64,000 bases of DNA from a virus: positions 1 through 64,000 of IMG/VR virus record IMGVR_UViG_3300049002_000006; one strand, written 5' to 3'. Positions 13,968 through 23,151 of the stretch are shown piece after piece; position 1 is the first letter of the stretch, and each line of letters opens with the position of its first letter. Below the pieces are notes generated by a model. It did no database searches. It saw only the letters and a program-made list of their open reading frames with translations, and was not told the origin of the DNA. A program made the translations under genes and the position numbers.

Positions 13968-15206
13968 GTGGCTTGCGTATTCCGGGCACAATCGGCGGTC
14001 GTCGGTGCCGGGTCTACGAACCCGAACCCTGGGGAACCTAGCGGGACGGCGGTCGGGGACTACCTCCTCGCCCTCGCCACCATCGACAACACGGCGACGA
14101 CTTGGACCGCCCCGGCCGGGTGGACGACGTTCTCCTCGGGGACACTTGCCGGCCTGAACAACTTCAAGTGGATCATGAGCGGGATTGCCCGGGGCGGGTC
14201 GGCTGTGGCGACGGCGTGGACTCAAAATGCCGTGTCCCTGTTCTGGGAAGTTCACATCCTGTCCCTCCGCAGTAACGCCGGACTGAGTATTGCCCTGGAT
14301 GCTCAGTCCGCGGCAGGTGGGACGTGGGCTAGCGGAGTTCATTCCATTGACCCGCCTGCCGCTGTGGCAATAGCCCCGGCCTCTCTCGCGGTTTGCATGG
14401 CCGTGAACTGGAACGGGACGGTATCCGGGACCTGGACCGCCCCGGCCGGGTACACCATGCGGACCCGGAACACGAGCGGGGACGACACGGTCGGGGCCAG
14501 CAAGACCCTGTCGGCGGCCGGGTCGGAAGACCCCGGCACGTTCTCCGGGACGACTAACGTGACGGTCGGCGGGTGGGACGGGATGACGTTTATTTTGACC
14601 GAAGTCAAAGCCCCACTGCTGCCCCGTCGCCCCCGCCGCTGGTTCCGGACGGCGGGGGGGAGTTCTGGCCCCGCTGACGACCGGTTTATTACTTCCGACT
14701 GGAGTTTTTTAATGAGTCGGATCTATATGTGCCCACTGACCGGGACGATCACCAACGCCGGCGGTAACACCGACTTACTGGAAGTTTTGCCCGGGGACGA
14801 CAAGCCGGTCCGCATTCGGGGTATCTTACTCAGTCAGATAAGTGAGGTCGGGGACGCGGCCGAAGAAGGACTCCAGATCAGTGTCCAACGGTTCGCCGCC
14901 ACGGTCACGTCCGGATCAGGCGGGACGGCCGACGCCGCTGCGAACCGCGTCCCGATTGACAGTGCCGACTCGGCCGGCGGGATGACGGTCGAATTTAACA
15001 ACACGACCGTCGCCACCACGTCCGGTACGGCGAGCCCGATGGGCTATCTAGGTTGGAACGAACGGAACAGCCCTTACGATTTCTGGTTTCCGGACGAGCG
15101 ATTCTGTCCGATCATCAAACAGGGCGAGGGCGGATTCGTCCGGCAGGACACGACGGCCGCCGACGACTACACCGGGTGCTTTACCTTCTGGATCGAGGAG
15201 TTGTAA
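13968..15206 (+). CDS. Tail/virion protein, possibly two fused modules (412 aa)
   Basis: GTG start at 13968. Residues 1-215 are a beta-rich lectin-like or jelly-roll module with WTAPAGW and WTAPAGYT repeats. From residue 249 (ATG 14712, with GGAG upstream) the sequence changes to a second beta-rich module beginning MSRIYMCPLTG. The linker is proline/arginine/glycine-rich. The second half may also be made separately by internal initiation. Location before the repeat protein and the giant fibre suggests a host-contact or tail-tip role. Confidence 0.7.
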   Translation: MACVFRAQSAVVGAGSTNPNPGEPSGTAVGDYLLALATIDNTATTWTAPAGWTTFSSGTLAGLNNFKWIMSGIARGGSAVATAWTQNAVSLFWEVHILSLRSNAGLSIALDAQSAAGGTWASGVHSIDPPAAVAIAPASLAVCMAVNWNGTVSGTWTAPAGYTMRTRNTSGDDTVGASKTLSAAGSEDPGTFSGTTNVTVGGWDGMTFILTEVKAPLLPRRPRRWFRTAGGSSGPADDRFITSDWSFLMSRIYMCPLTGTITNAGGNTDLLEVLPGDDKPVRIRGILLSQISEVGDAAEEGLQISVQRFAATVTSGSGGTADAAANRVPIDSADSAGGMTVEFNNTTVATTSGTASPMGYLGWNERNSPYDFWFPDERFCPIIKQGEGGFVRQDTTAADDYTGCFTFWIEEL

Positions 15207-15487
15207 TGGCGACAATCAAGGTCGGGGGCCGCGTCAAGACGGCGGAGGGGGAAGGAATGGTCGTCACCGTCCACGATGCCAACACACTGTATCCAGGAAA
15301 GCCGTTGCACAAGAAGCAGGACACGAAGCCGGACCGTCGAGACACACACTACCTGCCGGGGGATAAAGTCTATCAGGTCGAATTAGACGACCAACCGATG
15401 CGACCTGGTCCGGCCGGGAAAATGGTCCGGACCAGGAAGGCTCCCACCTATAGTAATTTCCATGAGTCGCAGGTGGAACCGTGTTAG
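15206..15487 (+). CDS. Small hypothetical protein, SH3-like start (93 aa)
   Basis: ATG at 15206 overlaps the preceding TAA. The N-terminus (IKVGGRVKTAEGEGMVVTV) resembles a short SH3/KOW-type barrel strand pair, followed by a charged region. No family assigned. Confidence 0.7.
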   Translation: MATIKVGGRVKTAEGEGMVVTVHDANTLYPGKPLHKKQDTKPDRRDTHYLPGDKVYQVELDDQPMRPGPAGKMVRTRKAPTYSNFHESQVEPC

Positions 15488-15822
15488 AACTTCCAGATTT
15501 GGTGCAGTGTCCGAAGGTGACTCTATCTAAAAACCTGGACTGCGTAATCGGCCGTCGAGGTGCGCTAGTTACGGCCCGGATCGGGAATGCCGACCTGAAG
15601 CCGATGGACTACGCGGAAGCCATCCGGACCGGGCAGTATCTCATCAACCAGGGCGGGGCGGCGATGCGGGCAGGTGAAATTGTGAGTCGTTTGACCTTCA
15701 GTCACCATCATCTCGAATGCCATCCGAAAGTCCTGCTCAAGATCGGACAGTGGATCATGGCGAAGGGAAGTGAGGCGAAACTGATGACTGGTGACACGCT
15801 CAAGCGCGTGTACGTGGGCTAG
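15481..15822 (+). CDS. Hypothetical protein (113 aa)
   Basis: GTG start at 15481 overlaps the previous gene by 7 nt. Helical C-terminal half with FSHHHLECHP. No recognised family. Immediately upstream of the repeat protein. Confidence 0.7.
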   Translation: MLELPDLVQCPKVTLSKNLDCVIGRRGALVTARIGNADLKPMDYAEAIRTGQYLINQGGAAMRAGEIVSRLTFSHHHLECHPKVLLKIGQWIMAKGSEAKLMTGDTLKRVYVG

Positions 15823-15830
15823 GAGGGATC

Positions 15831-16931
15831 GTGCCGTTCTTCGTCCGGGTTCCGTTTCGACCCCGTTGCCGCCGGCCGGTCTTGTACTCCAAGTCCGGCA
15901 TTTCCGGATCGGCCACGATGGTCGTTGGCGGCGGAACTTACAGCTACACGGGGGCCAGTGTCAACCTGGCCTACGGCAGGAAGTTGGCCGTAGGCGGAGG
16001 TGCTTATACTTACACGGGCGGAACGGTAGGGTTGGCCCACGGCTATAAGGTTCCGGTCGGCGGAGGCGCGTACACCGTCACGGGCGGGGCGATCAATTTT
16101 CTACGTACCTACGACCTGCCAGTAGACGGCGGAATTTATACCTACGTGGGGAACTTAGTAGGACTCAAAAGGGGCTACCCGTTAGTCGTCGGTGGTGGGA
16201 CTTACACTTACACAGGAAGTAATGTCGGTTTGGCTCACGGCTACAAGATTCCGGCAGGTAGCGGGACTTATTCGTACACGGGCGGAACGGTTGCACTAGT
16301 ACGTGGTCGGCCGATGGCCGTAGGTCTTGGTAGCTATTCGTACACGGGGGGCAGTGTCGGGTTGCGGCGGGGCTACCCGCTGGCCGTCAGCGGTGGTACT
16401 TACTTGTATGCTGGCTCCAGCGTCAATTTGCTGTATTCCGGGGCCGGCGACAAAGTGATGAGTGCCGACGGCGGGGCTTATGCTTACAGCGGGGGAAATG
16501 TCAATCTACGCTGGACACGGGCAAGTCTAGGCGTGGGCGGGGGCAGTTACAGTTACGCGGGGGCCATGGTCGGGCTAAAGTACGGTCGAAATCTGCCCGC
16601 AGGAGGTGGGTCGTACAGTTACGTCGGCGGTACTGTCATTTTGCGGTATGGGCACAAGACGCCGGTGACTGGCGGATCTTATGCCTATTCCGGAAGTAGT
16701 GTTGGGTTGTATTTGGGCCGGCGGGTGACAGTCGGTAACGGAGTGTATTCGTACACCGGAAGTTTGGTATCTCTCCGGGCTCAGAGGTATCTAACTGTTA
16801 CCGGCGGGGCTTACAGTTACGTCGGTGGTGATGTCGGGTTGACGTATTCAGGAGAGACGGTGTTCCCGACGCACGGCGGTGGGAAGGTGTTCGAGCCACT
16901 TATGGGATTTGGTAGAATCTGGAGGTTGTAA
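15831..16931 (+). CDS. Protein of fourteen 22-residue Gly/Tyr repeats
   Basis: GTG start at 15831. After about 28 residues the whole protein is built of 14 repeats with consensus VGGGxYxYTGxxVxLxxGxxL. The regular Gly-Gly-x-Tyr turns and alternating hydrophobic strands predict a beta-solenoid or fibrous shaft. Repeat copies have diverged at the nucleotide level, so expansion is not recent. Directly ahead of the giant fibre, it is probably a tail-fibre or virion surface component. Confidence 0.8.
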   Translation: MPFFVRVPFRPRCRRPVLYSKSGISGSATMVVGGGTYSYTGASVNLAYGRKLAVGGGAYTYTGGTVGLAHGYKVPVGGGAYTVTGGAINFLRTYDLPVDGGIYTYVGNLVGLKRGYPLVVGGGTYTYTGSNVGLAHGYKIPAGSGTYSYTGGTVALVRGRPMAVGLGSYSYTGGSVGLRRGYPLAVSGGTYLYAGSSVNLLYSGAGDKVMSADGGAYAYSGGNVNLRWTRASLGVGGGSYSYAGAMVGLKYGRNLPAGGGSYSYVGGTVILRYGHKTPVTGGSYAYSGSSVGLYLGRRVTVGNGVYSYTGSLVSLRAQRYLTVTGGAYSYVGGDVGLTYSGETVFPTHGGGKVFEPLMGFGRIWRL

Positions 16932-19900
16932 GTGATTTCGTCCCGTGTCACCGATGCCCGGACCGTTCGCGGGTCTTTCCAGTCCGTAGCTACGGCCGCC
17001 CTACGGAATGCCCTCCCGACTGCTTTACGGGTCGAGGGGATGCTGGTGTACCTTCAGTCCGACCAAATCACTTATCAGTTGTTGCCGGCCCCCTGGACCG
17101 GAACGAACTCAGACTGGACCACGTTCTCGGCTCTGACTCCGTACTCGATTCCTACGTTCAGTCAATTCCGGATCGCCAACCAAGCGTCCGTAGTTGTGGC
17201 CGGAGACACGATCAGCGGGGCGAAGACGTTCACCTGGGCGACCACTAATCCGGCGAACGTGGCGGCGAACAGTCTGAGCATCCTGGACGTTACGAACGCC
17301 GTTACTCTGGCTTCTGCTCTCGCCGACGACGGGACGCAGGCGATCACCATTCCGACGCCGGTGACGCACGGGGCCGGCGGGTCACACGTCTGGCGGATTA
17401 GCGGACTAGACTCGAAGGGGAACGCCTTCACGGCCGACTTTACCGTCTCGTGGGTCGCGGCATCGAACCTGACGTACTATGTTCGACCGGACGGCAACAA
17501 CTCAAATACCGGACTAGTAGATAACGCCGGCGGAGCGTTCCTGACCCTCCAGGCCGCCGCGAACGTGGTCTCGGTTGGGGACATGATCCACGTCCGGCCC
17601 GGGAACTACGTCGGGGCCCGGCAACTGAACAAGTCCGGCACCCTGTCCGCCCCGATTATCTGGTTGTTCGACACCGGGGCGACGGTTATTTCGACCCGGC
17701 CTGGGGCTCCGACCGACGAGAAGGACGGTATGAACTTCGATGGGTGTGAGTACACGACCTTCACCGGGGCAACGCTCACACCCGACGGCAGTATCGACCG
17801 GGCCGGCATCCGCATGTCCGGATCGGGCATCCTTCGGGGCAACAGGGTCCTAAACTGTACGGTGTCGTCCGGTATTCTGGCCGGCATTTTCACGGGCGGG
17901 CAGTCCGATTTCGAGGTCGGGTACTGCACCGTCTTCGGCATCGCCGGGCCGTCGGACGGACAGGGGCACGCCTGCTACACGTCCCGGACCAGTGACAACG
18001 TTTGGATTCACGACAACGTGTTCCACGATGTTGGTGGGGACGGCATTCACACCAACGGCGGGAGCGGCGGGCCGTCCACTAACTACCTGATCGAGCGGAA
18101 CACCGTCTACCGAAGCAACCTGTCACAGGGCGGCGGGGCGTTGGACTTGGACGGGTTCGTGAACGGGGTGATTCGGAACAATGTCATCTATAATTGCTAC
18201 TCGGCCGGAATCGCCCTGTTTAACGGAGACACGCCCCAGCCGTCTACCGGAAACGTTGTTTGCAACAATTCGATTCACTTGGCGGCAACTTCCCCGGAGG
18301 CCAAGGGGGTGATCTACCTGACCGGGGCGGCGACGGGGAACAAGGTCTTCAACAACGTCGTCTGGTGTGCGAACACGGTCAATGGGGACAGCGGGCAGGG
18401 CGGGTATACAGTCCTCGTCAGCCAAGCCGCGATCAGCGGCGACGACCCGAGCCAATTCGATTACAACGCCTATGCGGACGAGGGTGACAACCAGATTGCG
18501 GTCAATACCGGTCTAGAGGCCGGTCCGGTCCGGCTGACGCTTGCCCAATGGCAGTTCAGCGGGTTCGACGCCCACGGCATCACAGTGGACGCCGACGATG
18601 CCTTCCTGGACTCGGCAACTCCGAATTTGGAGCCGAAGTCCGGAAGTGATTTGATTGATGCTGGGATTGACACGTTCGCAGGAGAGGATGCACCGGACGA
18701 TGACGTGAACGGGGCAGACCGGCCGTCCGGTACCTTGTTCGACATCGGGGCGTTTGAGTACGACGCGAATGCCGTCCATATCACGGCGACGTCCCCCGTC
18801 GGGAATTCAGTCGGAGTTAAATCCGGGGTAGTTGCTTGGACGTATGACCGGGCAATCAGTTCCGCTAGTATCGTGTTCACTCTAGTCGATGAGGACGACG
18901 TGGCAGTTGCAGGATCGGTCGGATACAACTCGGGCAGTCATGTTGCCACGTTCACCCCGACCGATCCTGACGATATTAACCCACTGACCGAGTACACTGC
19001 GACTGTGTCCGTGACGACTACTGTCGGTGGCGGACAGACGATGCCGAGGCCGGCTATTTGGTCGTTCACTACCGCGGCAGCGCCTAGTGTAGGTCCGTTT
19101 AGCCTGTTCGGGCAGTCGGTTCCGTCTATCGCGGACTTTGACGATCCGACTCCTGTCGAACTCGGTACACGGATTAAAGCGTCCTACAACGGCTACGTCA
19201 TCGGTGTTCGCTTTTATAAAGCCCTCCTGAACACGGGCACACACGCGGCCCACTTCTGGACTGTGAGCGGATCGCTTTCCGCCACTAAAAACTTCGCCGG
19301 AGAAACCTCGTCCGGTTGGCAGGAGCAAGAATTCGATACACCGATCGGAGTTACGGCCAACGTCGCGTTCATCGTCAGCTACACCTGCCCGGTCGGACAC
19401 TGGGGGGCCACCCGACCGTTCTTTACTACTGATTTCGTAAATGGTTTATTGACCGGGCCGGTGGACGATCCGGAAGGCTCCCCGAACGGCCCGTTTCACG
19501 CCTACGGCGGTTTTCCTGATACTTCCGTCGGGGCTACTTGGTACGGTGTCGATTGTCTGTTCACAGGACAAGATCCGTACCCTGACAAGACTGGGGTTAG
19601 CATCTTCTCGGCCCTGACGTGGGTGTTTGCAGACGCGGTAGATCCGGTGTCGGTGACGTTCAGTCTAGTCGATTCCGGAGACACTCCTGTAGACGGGACG
19701 TTGACGAACGACGGTCCGAAGAAGAGGTTCACTTTCACTCCGGACGACGTACTGGAACTTAGTGAGACTTACACGGCTTCGGTGTCGGGGGCCACACTGG
19801 ACGGTGGGACAATCACTCAACCGACCGAACAGACATGGTCGTTTACGACGGAAGCTGTCGCCAGCCCGGTGAATATCTTCGGAACAACAGTTCCTGGTAC

Positions 19901-20351
19901 TATCGACGCGACGGACTCCCAGCCGTTCGAGGGGGGCGTCAAGTTCCGGTCCACAGTAGGTGGGAACGCCGTCGGAGTCCGATTTTACAAGGGGCCGCTA
20001 GATACCGGGACGCACGTCGGCCGACTGTACACGGTCCTCGGCGTCCTACTCGCCGAAGTCGCGTTCACCGGAGAGTCGGCGTCCGGCTGGCAAGAGATGA
20101 ATTTCGCCAGCCCGGTCGCCCTGACGGCCGGTGTGACCTATGTCGTCAGTGTCTACCACGCCTCTGGGTTCTTCCCGATCAACGCGAACTACTTCACGGC
20201 TTCGGGGCACACCAACAATCCGTTGACGGCTTTGCAGACCGGAGTGGACGGAGGGAATGGTGTGTTCCTTGAAGGTCTAGGCGGAGGATTCCCGACGACG
20301 ACGGTGAACGGCGGCAACTACTGGTCTGACATCATCTTCCAGGTGACTTGA
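16932..20351 (+). CDS. Giant tail fibre with beta-helix (pectate-lyase-like) and DUF4082 modules
   Basis: GTG start; 1139 residues. About 180-610: right-handed parallel beta-helix region beginning YYVRPDGNNSNTG with repeated N-x-V turns, as in pectate-lyase-like depolymerases. About 617-716 and 883-974: SbsA/Big_5-like Ig domains ending WSFTT. About 723-876 and 978-1139: two DUF4082-like domains with GVRFYK and TGTH motifs and SGWQE. The C-terminal half is therefore an internal duplication. Likely receptor-binding protein that degrades or binds cell-surface glycans. Domain names are from motif recall, not a search. Confidence 0.85.
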   Translation: MISSRVTDARTVRGSFQSVATAALRNALPTALRVEGMLVYLQSDQITYQLLPAPWTGTNSDWTTFSALTPYSIPTFSQFRIANQASVVVAGDTISGAKTFTWATTNPANVAANSLSILDVTNAVTLASALADDGTQAITIPTPVTHGAGGSHVWRISGLDSKGNAFTADFTVSWVAASNLTYYVRPDGNNSNTGLVDNAGGAFLTLQAAANVVSVGDMIHVRPGNYVGARQLNKSGTLSAPIIWLFDTGATVISTRPGAPTDEKDGMNFDGCEYTTFTGATLTPDGSIDRAGIRMSGSGILRGNRVLNCTVSSGILAGIFTGGQSDFEVGYCTVFGIAGPSDGQGHACYTSRTSDNVWIHDNVFHDVGGDGIHTNGGSGGPSTNYLIERNTVYRSNLSQGGGALDLDGFVNGVIRNNVIYNCYSAGIALFNGDTPQPSTGNVVCNNSIHLAATSPEAKGVIYLTGAATGNKVFNNVVWCANTVNGDSGQGGYTVLVSQAAISGDDPSQFDYNAYADEGDNQIAVNTGLEAGPVRLTLAQWQFSGFDAHGITVDADDAFLDSATPNLEPKSGSDLIDAGIDTFAGEDAPDDDVNGADRPSGTLFDIGAFEYDANAVHITATSPVGNSVGVKSGVVAWTYDRAISSASIVFTLVDEDDVAVAGSVGYNSGSHVATFTPTDPDDINPLTEYTATVSVTTTVGGGQTMPRPAIWSFTTAAAPSVGPFSLFGQSVPSIADFDDPTPVELGTRIKASYNGYVIGVRFYKALLNTGTHAAHFWTVSGSLSATKNFAGETSSGWQEQEFDTPIGVTANVAFIVSYTCPVGHWGATRPFFTTDFVNGLLTGPVDDPEGSPNGPFHAYGGFPDTSVGATWYGVDCLFTGQDPYPDKTGVSIFSALTWVFADAVDPVSVTFSLVDSGDTPVDGTLTNDGPKKRFTFTPDDVLELSETYTASVSGATLDGGTITQPTEQTWSFTTEAVASPVNIFGTTVPGTIDATDSQPFEGGVKFRSTVGGNAVGVRFYKGPLDTGTHVGRLYTVLGVLLAEVAFTGESASGWQEMNFASPVALTAGVTYVVSVYHASGFFPINANYFTASGHTNNPLTALQTGVDGGNGVFLEGLGGGFPTTTVNGGNYWSDIIFQVT

Positions 20352-20791
20352 TGGCAAATGAGTTCCAAGTCGATTATATTCCTGGGGCAACTGTCTACTT
20401 CCTGGTTCGAGACTACCTAGGACGGATATGGTCTACTGTTGCGTCGTCGTTCGGGACGTATGCTACGGTGACCTTGGCGAATTACGACGTGTCGGCCACC
20501 GAACAAGGAACGGCAAGTGGGTATTATGTGGCCGACGCCCCGGCCGGGTTACCGAAAGGTGTGTATAACGTCGTGGCGAAGGTCCAGGCAGGAGGGTCCC
20601 CGTCTGAGGTAGACTTGACTATCGGGTTTGGGACCCTAGAATTTCCGCCGGCCTGGTTCGAATACGGCGGGCAGACGATCAAGAACGATGGGGCTGGGAC
20701 GATTGTCCGAAAAGATCGGGACGGGAATACAGTGTCGAGTCAGACGTTCACTAGTGCTTCCGGGGTGGACACCATTAACGCGGCGTCCTAA
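20351..20791 (+). CDS. Tail-fibre-associated hypothetical protein (146 aa)
   Basis: ATG at 20351 in a TGATG overlap with the giant fibre. Two beta-rich halves; GGYYVADAP-like segment followed by GFGTLEFPP, similar in style to fibre-attachment or collar proteins. No exact family. Confidence 0.72.
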   Translation: MANEFQVDYIPGATVYFLVRDYLGRIWSTVASSFGTYATVTLANYDVSATEQGTASGYYVADAPAGLPKGVYNVVAKVQAGGSPSEVDLTIGFGTLEFPPAWFEYGGQTIKNDGAGTIVRKDRDGNTVSSQTFTSASGVDTINAAS

Positions 20792-21324
20792 TGATCGACG
20801 TACTCGACTTCTTGACGGTTGCCTACCCCTTTTCTTTTGGGGCTTCCGTTGGGCCGCCGGACCAGGATGAAGGATGGATATTCGACACTCCTAAAGGAGT
20901 CCACGTTCGGGTATTTTTGCCCACGGACGAGTCTCAGTTTCTCACAGGAGAGTCGATGCCGACCGCACAATTCGCCGTAGGGACTTTGATCCTGATTAAA
21001 GGGGAAATTAAGACCTTCGGTTTTGACTATTCCAAGTTTGGGGCGGTCCGGGCCGGGGACACAATTCAGAACCCGGTCGTGTCGTTCGTCACGGGGGGCA
21101 GCGGAGTTACTGTGGGCACGGCCGAAGTGAACACCGAAGAGTTCTTCGATTTTGGCACTAGAAAGGCCATTCCCGCGAACAAGGGCGTTATTGTGGCGTT
21201 TGATGCCTCTGGCACAATAACGCCAGGGAAATACGTTGTCAGTTGCGTTGCGCAAGTAGGTGACGATCCTGCCGTGAAGATTCTTGGGAAAGTTCTAGTC
21301 ACAGACACGTCGGGGGGTATCTAG
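20791..21324 (+). CDS. Virion-type hypothetical protein (177 aa)
   Basis: Coupled by a TAATG junction to the previous gene. Beta-rich with regularly spaced glycine turns; C-terminal region resembles an Ig-like or jelly-roll strand set (GKYVVSCVAQVGDDP). Last gene before the hairpin-rich gap preceding the portal. Confidence 0.7.
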   Translation: MIDVLDFLTVAYPFSFGASVGPPDQDEGWIFDTPKGVHVRVFLPTDESQFLTGESMPTAQFAVGTLILIKGEIKTFGFDYSKFGAVRAGDTIQNPVVSFVTGGSGVTVGTAEVNTEEFFDFGTRKAIPANKGVIVAFDASGTITPGKYVVSCVAQVGDDPAVKILGKVLVTDTSGGI

Positions 21325-21350
21325 GACCACTGCAAGGTGGCGGCTCCGGT

Positions 21351-21375
21351 AGAAGTAGTTGCGAGTCCTACTTCT
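21351..21375 (+). other. Intergenic hairpin 1
   Basis: AGAAGTAG (21351-21358) pairs with CTACTTCT (21368-21375), 9-nt loop. Not followed by a T-tract. Confidence 0.6.
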
Positions 21376-21381
21376 GGTAAG

Positions 21382-21414
21382 TTGATGTTGTAAGATCGGA
21401 CCTTACAACATCAA
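21382..21414 (+). other. Intergenic hairpin 2, perfect 13-bp stem
   Basis: TTGATGTTGTAAG (21382-21394) and CTTACAACATCAA (21402-21414), 7-nt loop, no T-tract after it. Together with hairpin 1 it separates the fibre operon from the portal operon; may protect the downstream mRNA 5' end or act in regulated termination. Confidence 0.75.
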
Positions 21415-21431
21415 GCCGGGGCTGATATATT
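21403..21431 (+). promoter_or_regulatory. Weak candidate promoter for the portal operon
   Basis: TTACAA (21403-21408), 17-bp spacer, TATATT (21426-21431). Good -10, poor -35, and it overlaps the second hairpin. Confidence 0.35.
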
Positions 21432-21444
21432 AAGGAATACTAAA

Positions 21445-21543
21445 ATGGTTTCGTTCGACAGGTCTTGGTGGAAGGGACCGGCCCCGTGGTGGGGCGGGCT
21501 ACTGGTCGTCGCCGTAACCCTACTGTTCTGGATTTTCTCATGA
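21445..21543 (+). CDS. 32-residue membrane micro-protein
   Basis: ATG at 21445 after TAAGGAATAC. Encodes an aromatic N-terminus (WWKGPAPWW) and one hydrophobic segment (GLLVVAVTLLFWIF). Its TGA overlaps the portal ATG (ATGA), the usual coupling in this genome, which supports it being translated. Function unknown; could act as a leader peptide coupling portal expression or as a small membrane protein. Confidence 0.65.
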   Translation: MVSFDRSWWKGPAPWWGGLLVVAVTLLFWIFS

Positions 21544-23126
21544 AGGGTATGCCAAAGGTCACTTTCGACCAGGCCGAGCGGATCCTCGATCAGAAAATCG
21601 AAGAACTCCTTCGTCACGGCAACGTCCGGAACGAATCCAGTCTGCACGGTCGGCCGTCCCGGTCCGATCTTGCTGCCACGTCTGTGGACGAAGATCCGGA
21701 AAGGGACTTGTACACGGAGTGCGGGTATCCGAGGACGATCACCGCCTTCAAGTATAAAGCCCTGATCGAACGGGAAGGACACGCCCGCCGGGCGAACGAA
21801 ATCTACCCGGACGAAACGTGGGCCGAGGAGCCCGAGATTTTCGAGTCGGACGATGAGACGGTCGAGACTCCACTGGAAAAGTCGTGGTTGGAGTACGCCG
21901 CGAAGACCAGGGCTTTGAGGTACATGTACCTCGGAGACATCGCGTCGGGCATCGGCCGGATCGGCGGACTTTTATTCGGCTTTAACGACCTATCTGGAAG
22001 CCGGAAGCCGGAAAAACCAGTTCTAGGTTTGAAGGACGACGGGACGCGAGCCCCCGGCCGCCCGCCCGAAGACCGTCAACACCTGTTCACGCGGGTGTTT
22101 GACGAGACGCTCATCCAGATCGTTGACGTTGACAACAGTTACGGGCCACGACACGGCCAGCCGACGATGTACCGGCTGACGCTCACGACACCTGACGGCA
22201 TCATCAACTCCGCGACCGAGGGCACGCAACGACCGATCAGCAAGAAGGCGGCAACGGACGAGACGCTACTAGTTCATTGGACTAGGTTCTTGCCCCTGGC
22301 CGACGGGAAGACGACACACCCGATTTTCGGCACGCCCCGACTCGAAAGCAACTATAACCGGTTGCTCGATCTTCGGAAGCTGTATTCGGCCTCGCCCGAG
22401 ATGTTCTACAACGGAGCGTTTCCTGGGTATTCTCTCGAAGCCCTGCCGGACGTGACCAGTGACGACGACATCGACGTGGAGGCGACTCAACTCCAGCTGA
22501 GTCGGTACCGGAAGAAACTGCAACGGTTTGTCATGCTCGTTGGCATGACCATGAAGCCGCTGACACCACAAATTGCCGACCCGTCTAAGCACGTCGAAGT
22601 CTTGTTGGCGGCCGTCGCTATGGCGATGGGTATTCCGCTACGAATCTTCCTGGGCTCGGAGTCAGGGCATCTGGCGTCCACACAAGACGTAGCCACATGG
22701 AACAAGCGACTGGCAAAGCGGCAGCATACCTACGTCACCCCCGAGATTATCATTCCGTACATCGAACGGATGCAACTCGTCGGGTGTCTGCCGCAGTCGA
22801 AGCAGGTCAAGGTGGCGTGGGCCGACTTAAACAGTTCGTCGGACGAGACGCAGGCGGACGTGGCGTTGAAGACCACGCAAGCCTTGTTGCAGTACGCCAA
22901 GTCCGGGGCCGAGGAATTCTTCCCGTTGCCGTTCTTCCTGGCTCACGTCCTGAAGTATAACAGGAAGTTGGTGTCGGCTATTGTCAAGGAGGCTCAGAAG
23001 CGAGGTCGGTTGAAGCTGACGAGGAAGGTTTGGGAACAAGAAAAGGCCGCTCCGATCGGCGGGACAGGGAAGAAGCAGACCGGAGCTAAGACTGGTCGCA
23101 AGAGGAATGCGACCAGTAGTAAGTGA
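21540..23126 (+). CDS. Portal protein
   Basis: 528 residues, start chosen at 21540 (ATGA junction). Sequence is of the DUF1073/anti-CBASS-type portal family: after an acidic N-terminal segment there is YLGDIASGIGRIGGLL, a mid-region LVHWTRFLPLADG, a long helix pair, and FLGSESGHLAST followed by WNKRLAKRQ near the C-terminus. Portal forms the dodecameric vertex for DNA entry and exit. Unusually it lies about 14.5 kb from the large terminase, with fibre genes between. Confidence 0.85.
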   Translation: MKGMPKVTFDQAERILDQKIEELLRHGNVRNESSLHGRPSRSDLAATSVDEDPERDLYTECGYPRTITAFKYKALIEREGHARRANEIYPDETWAEEPEIFESDDETVETPLEKSWLEYAAKTRALRYMYLGDIASGIGRIGGLLFGFNDLSGSRKPEKPVLGLKDDGTRAPGRPPEDRQHLFTRVFDETLIQIVDVDNSYGPRHGQPTMYRLTLTTPDGIINSATEGTQRPISKKAATDETLLVHWTRFLPLADGKTTHPIFGTPRLESNYNRLLDLRKLYSASPEMFYNGAFPGYSLEALPDVTSDDDIDVEATQLQLSRYRKKLQRFVMLVGMTMKPLTPQIADPSKHVEVLLAAVAMAMGIPLRIFLGSESGHLASTQDVATWNKRLAKRQHTYVTPEIIIPYIERMQLVGCLPQSKQVKVAWADLNSSSDETQADVALKTTQALLQYAKSGAEEFFPLPFFLAHVLKYNRKLVSAIVKEAQKRGRLKLTRKVWEQEKAAPIGGTGKKQTGAKTGRKRNATSSK

Positions 23127-23151
23127 TCGCCTTCGCCTATCGGGAGTTAGG

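Noticed and set aside
18882-19400. 172-codon minus-strand frame in the fibre gene
   Set aside because: Shadow of the fibre coding sequence; no start signals.
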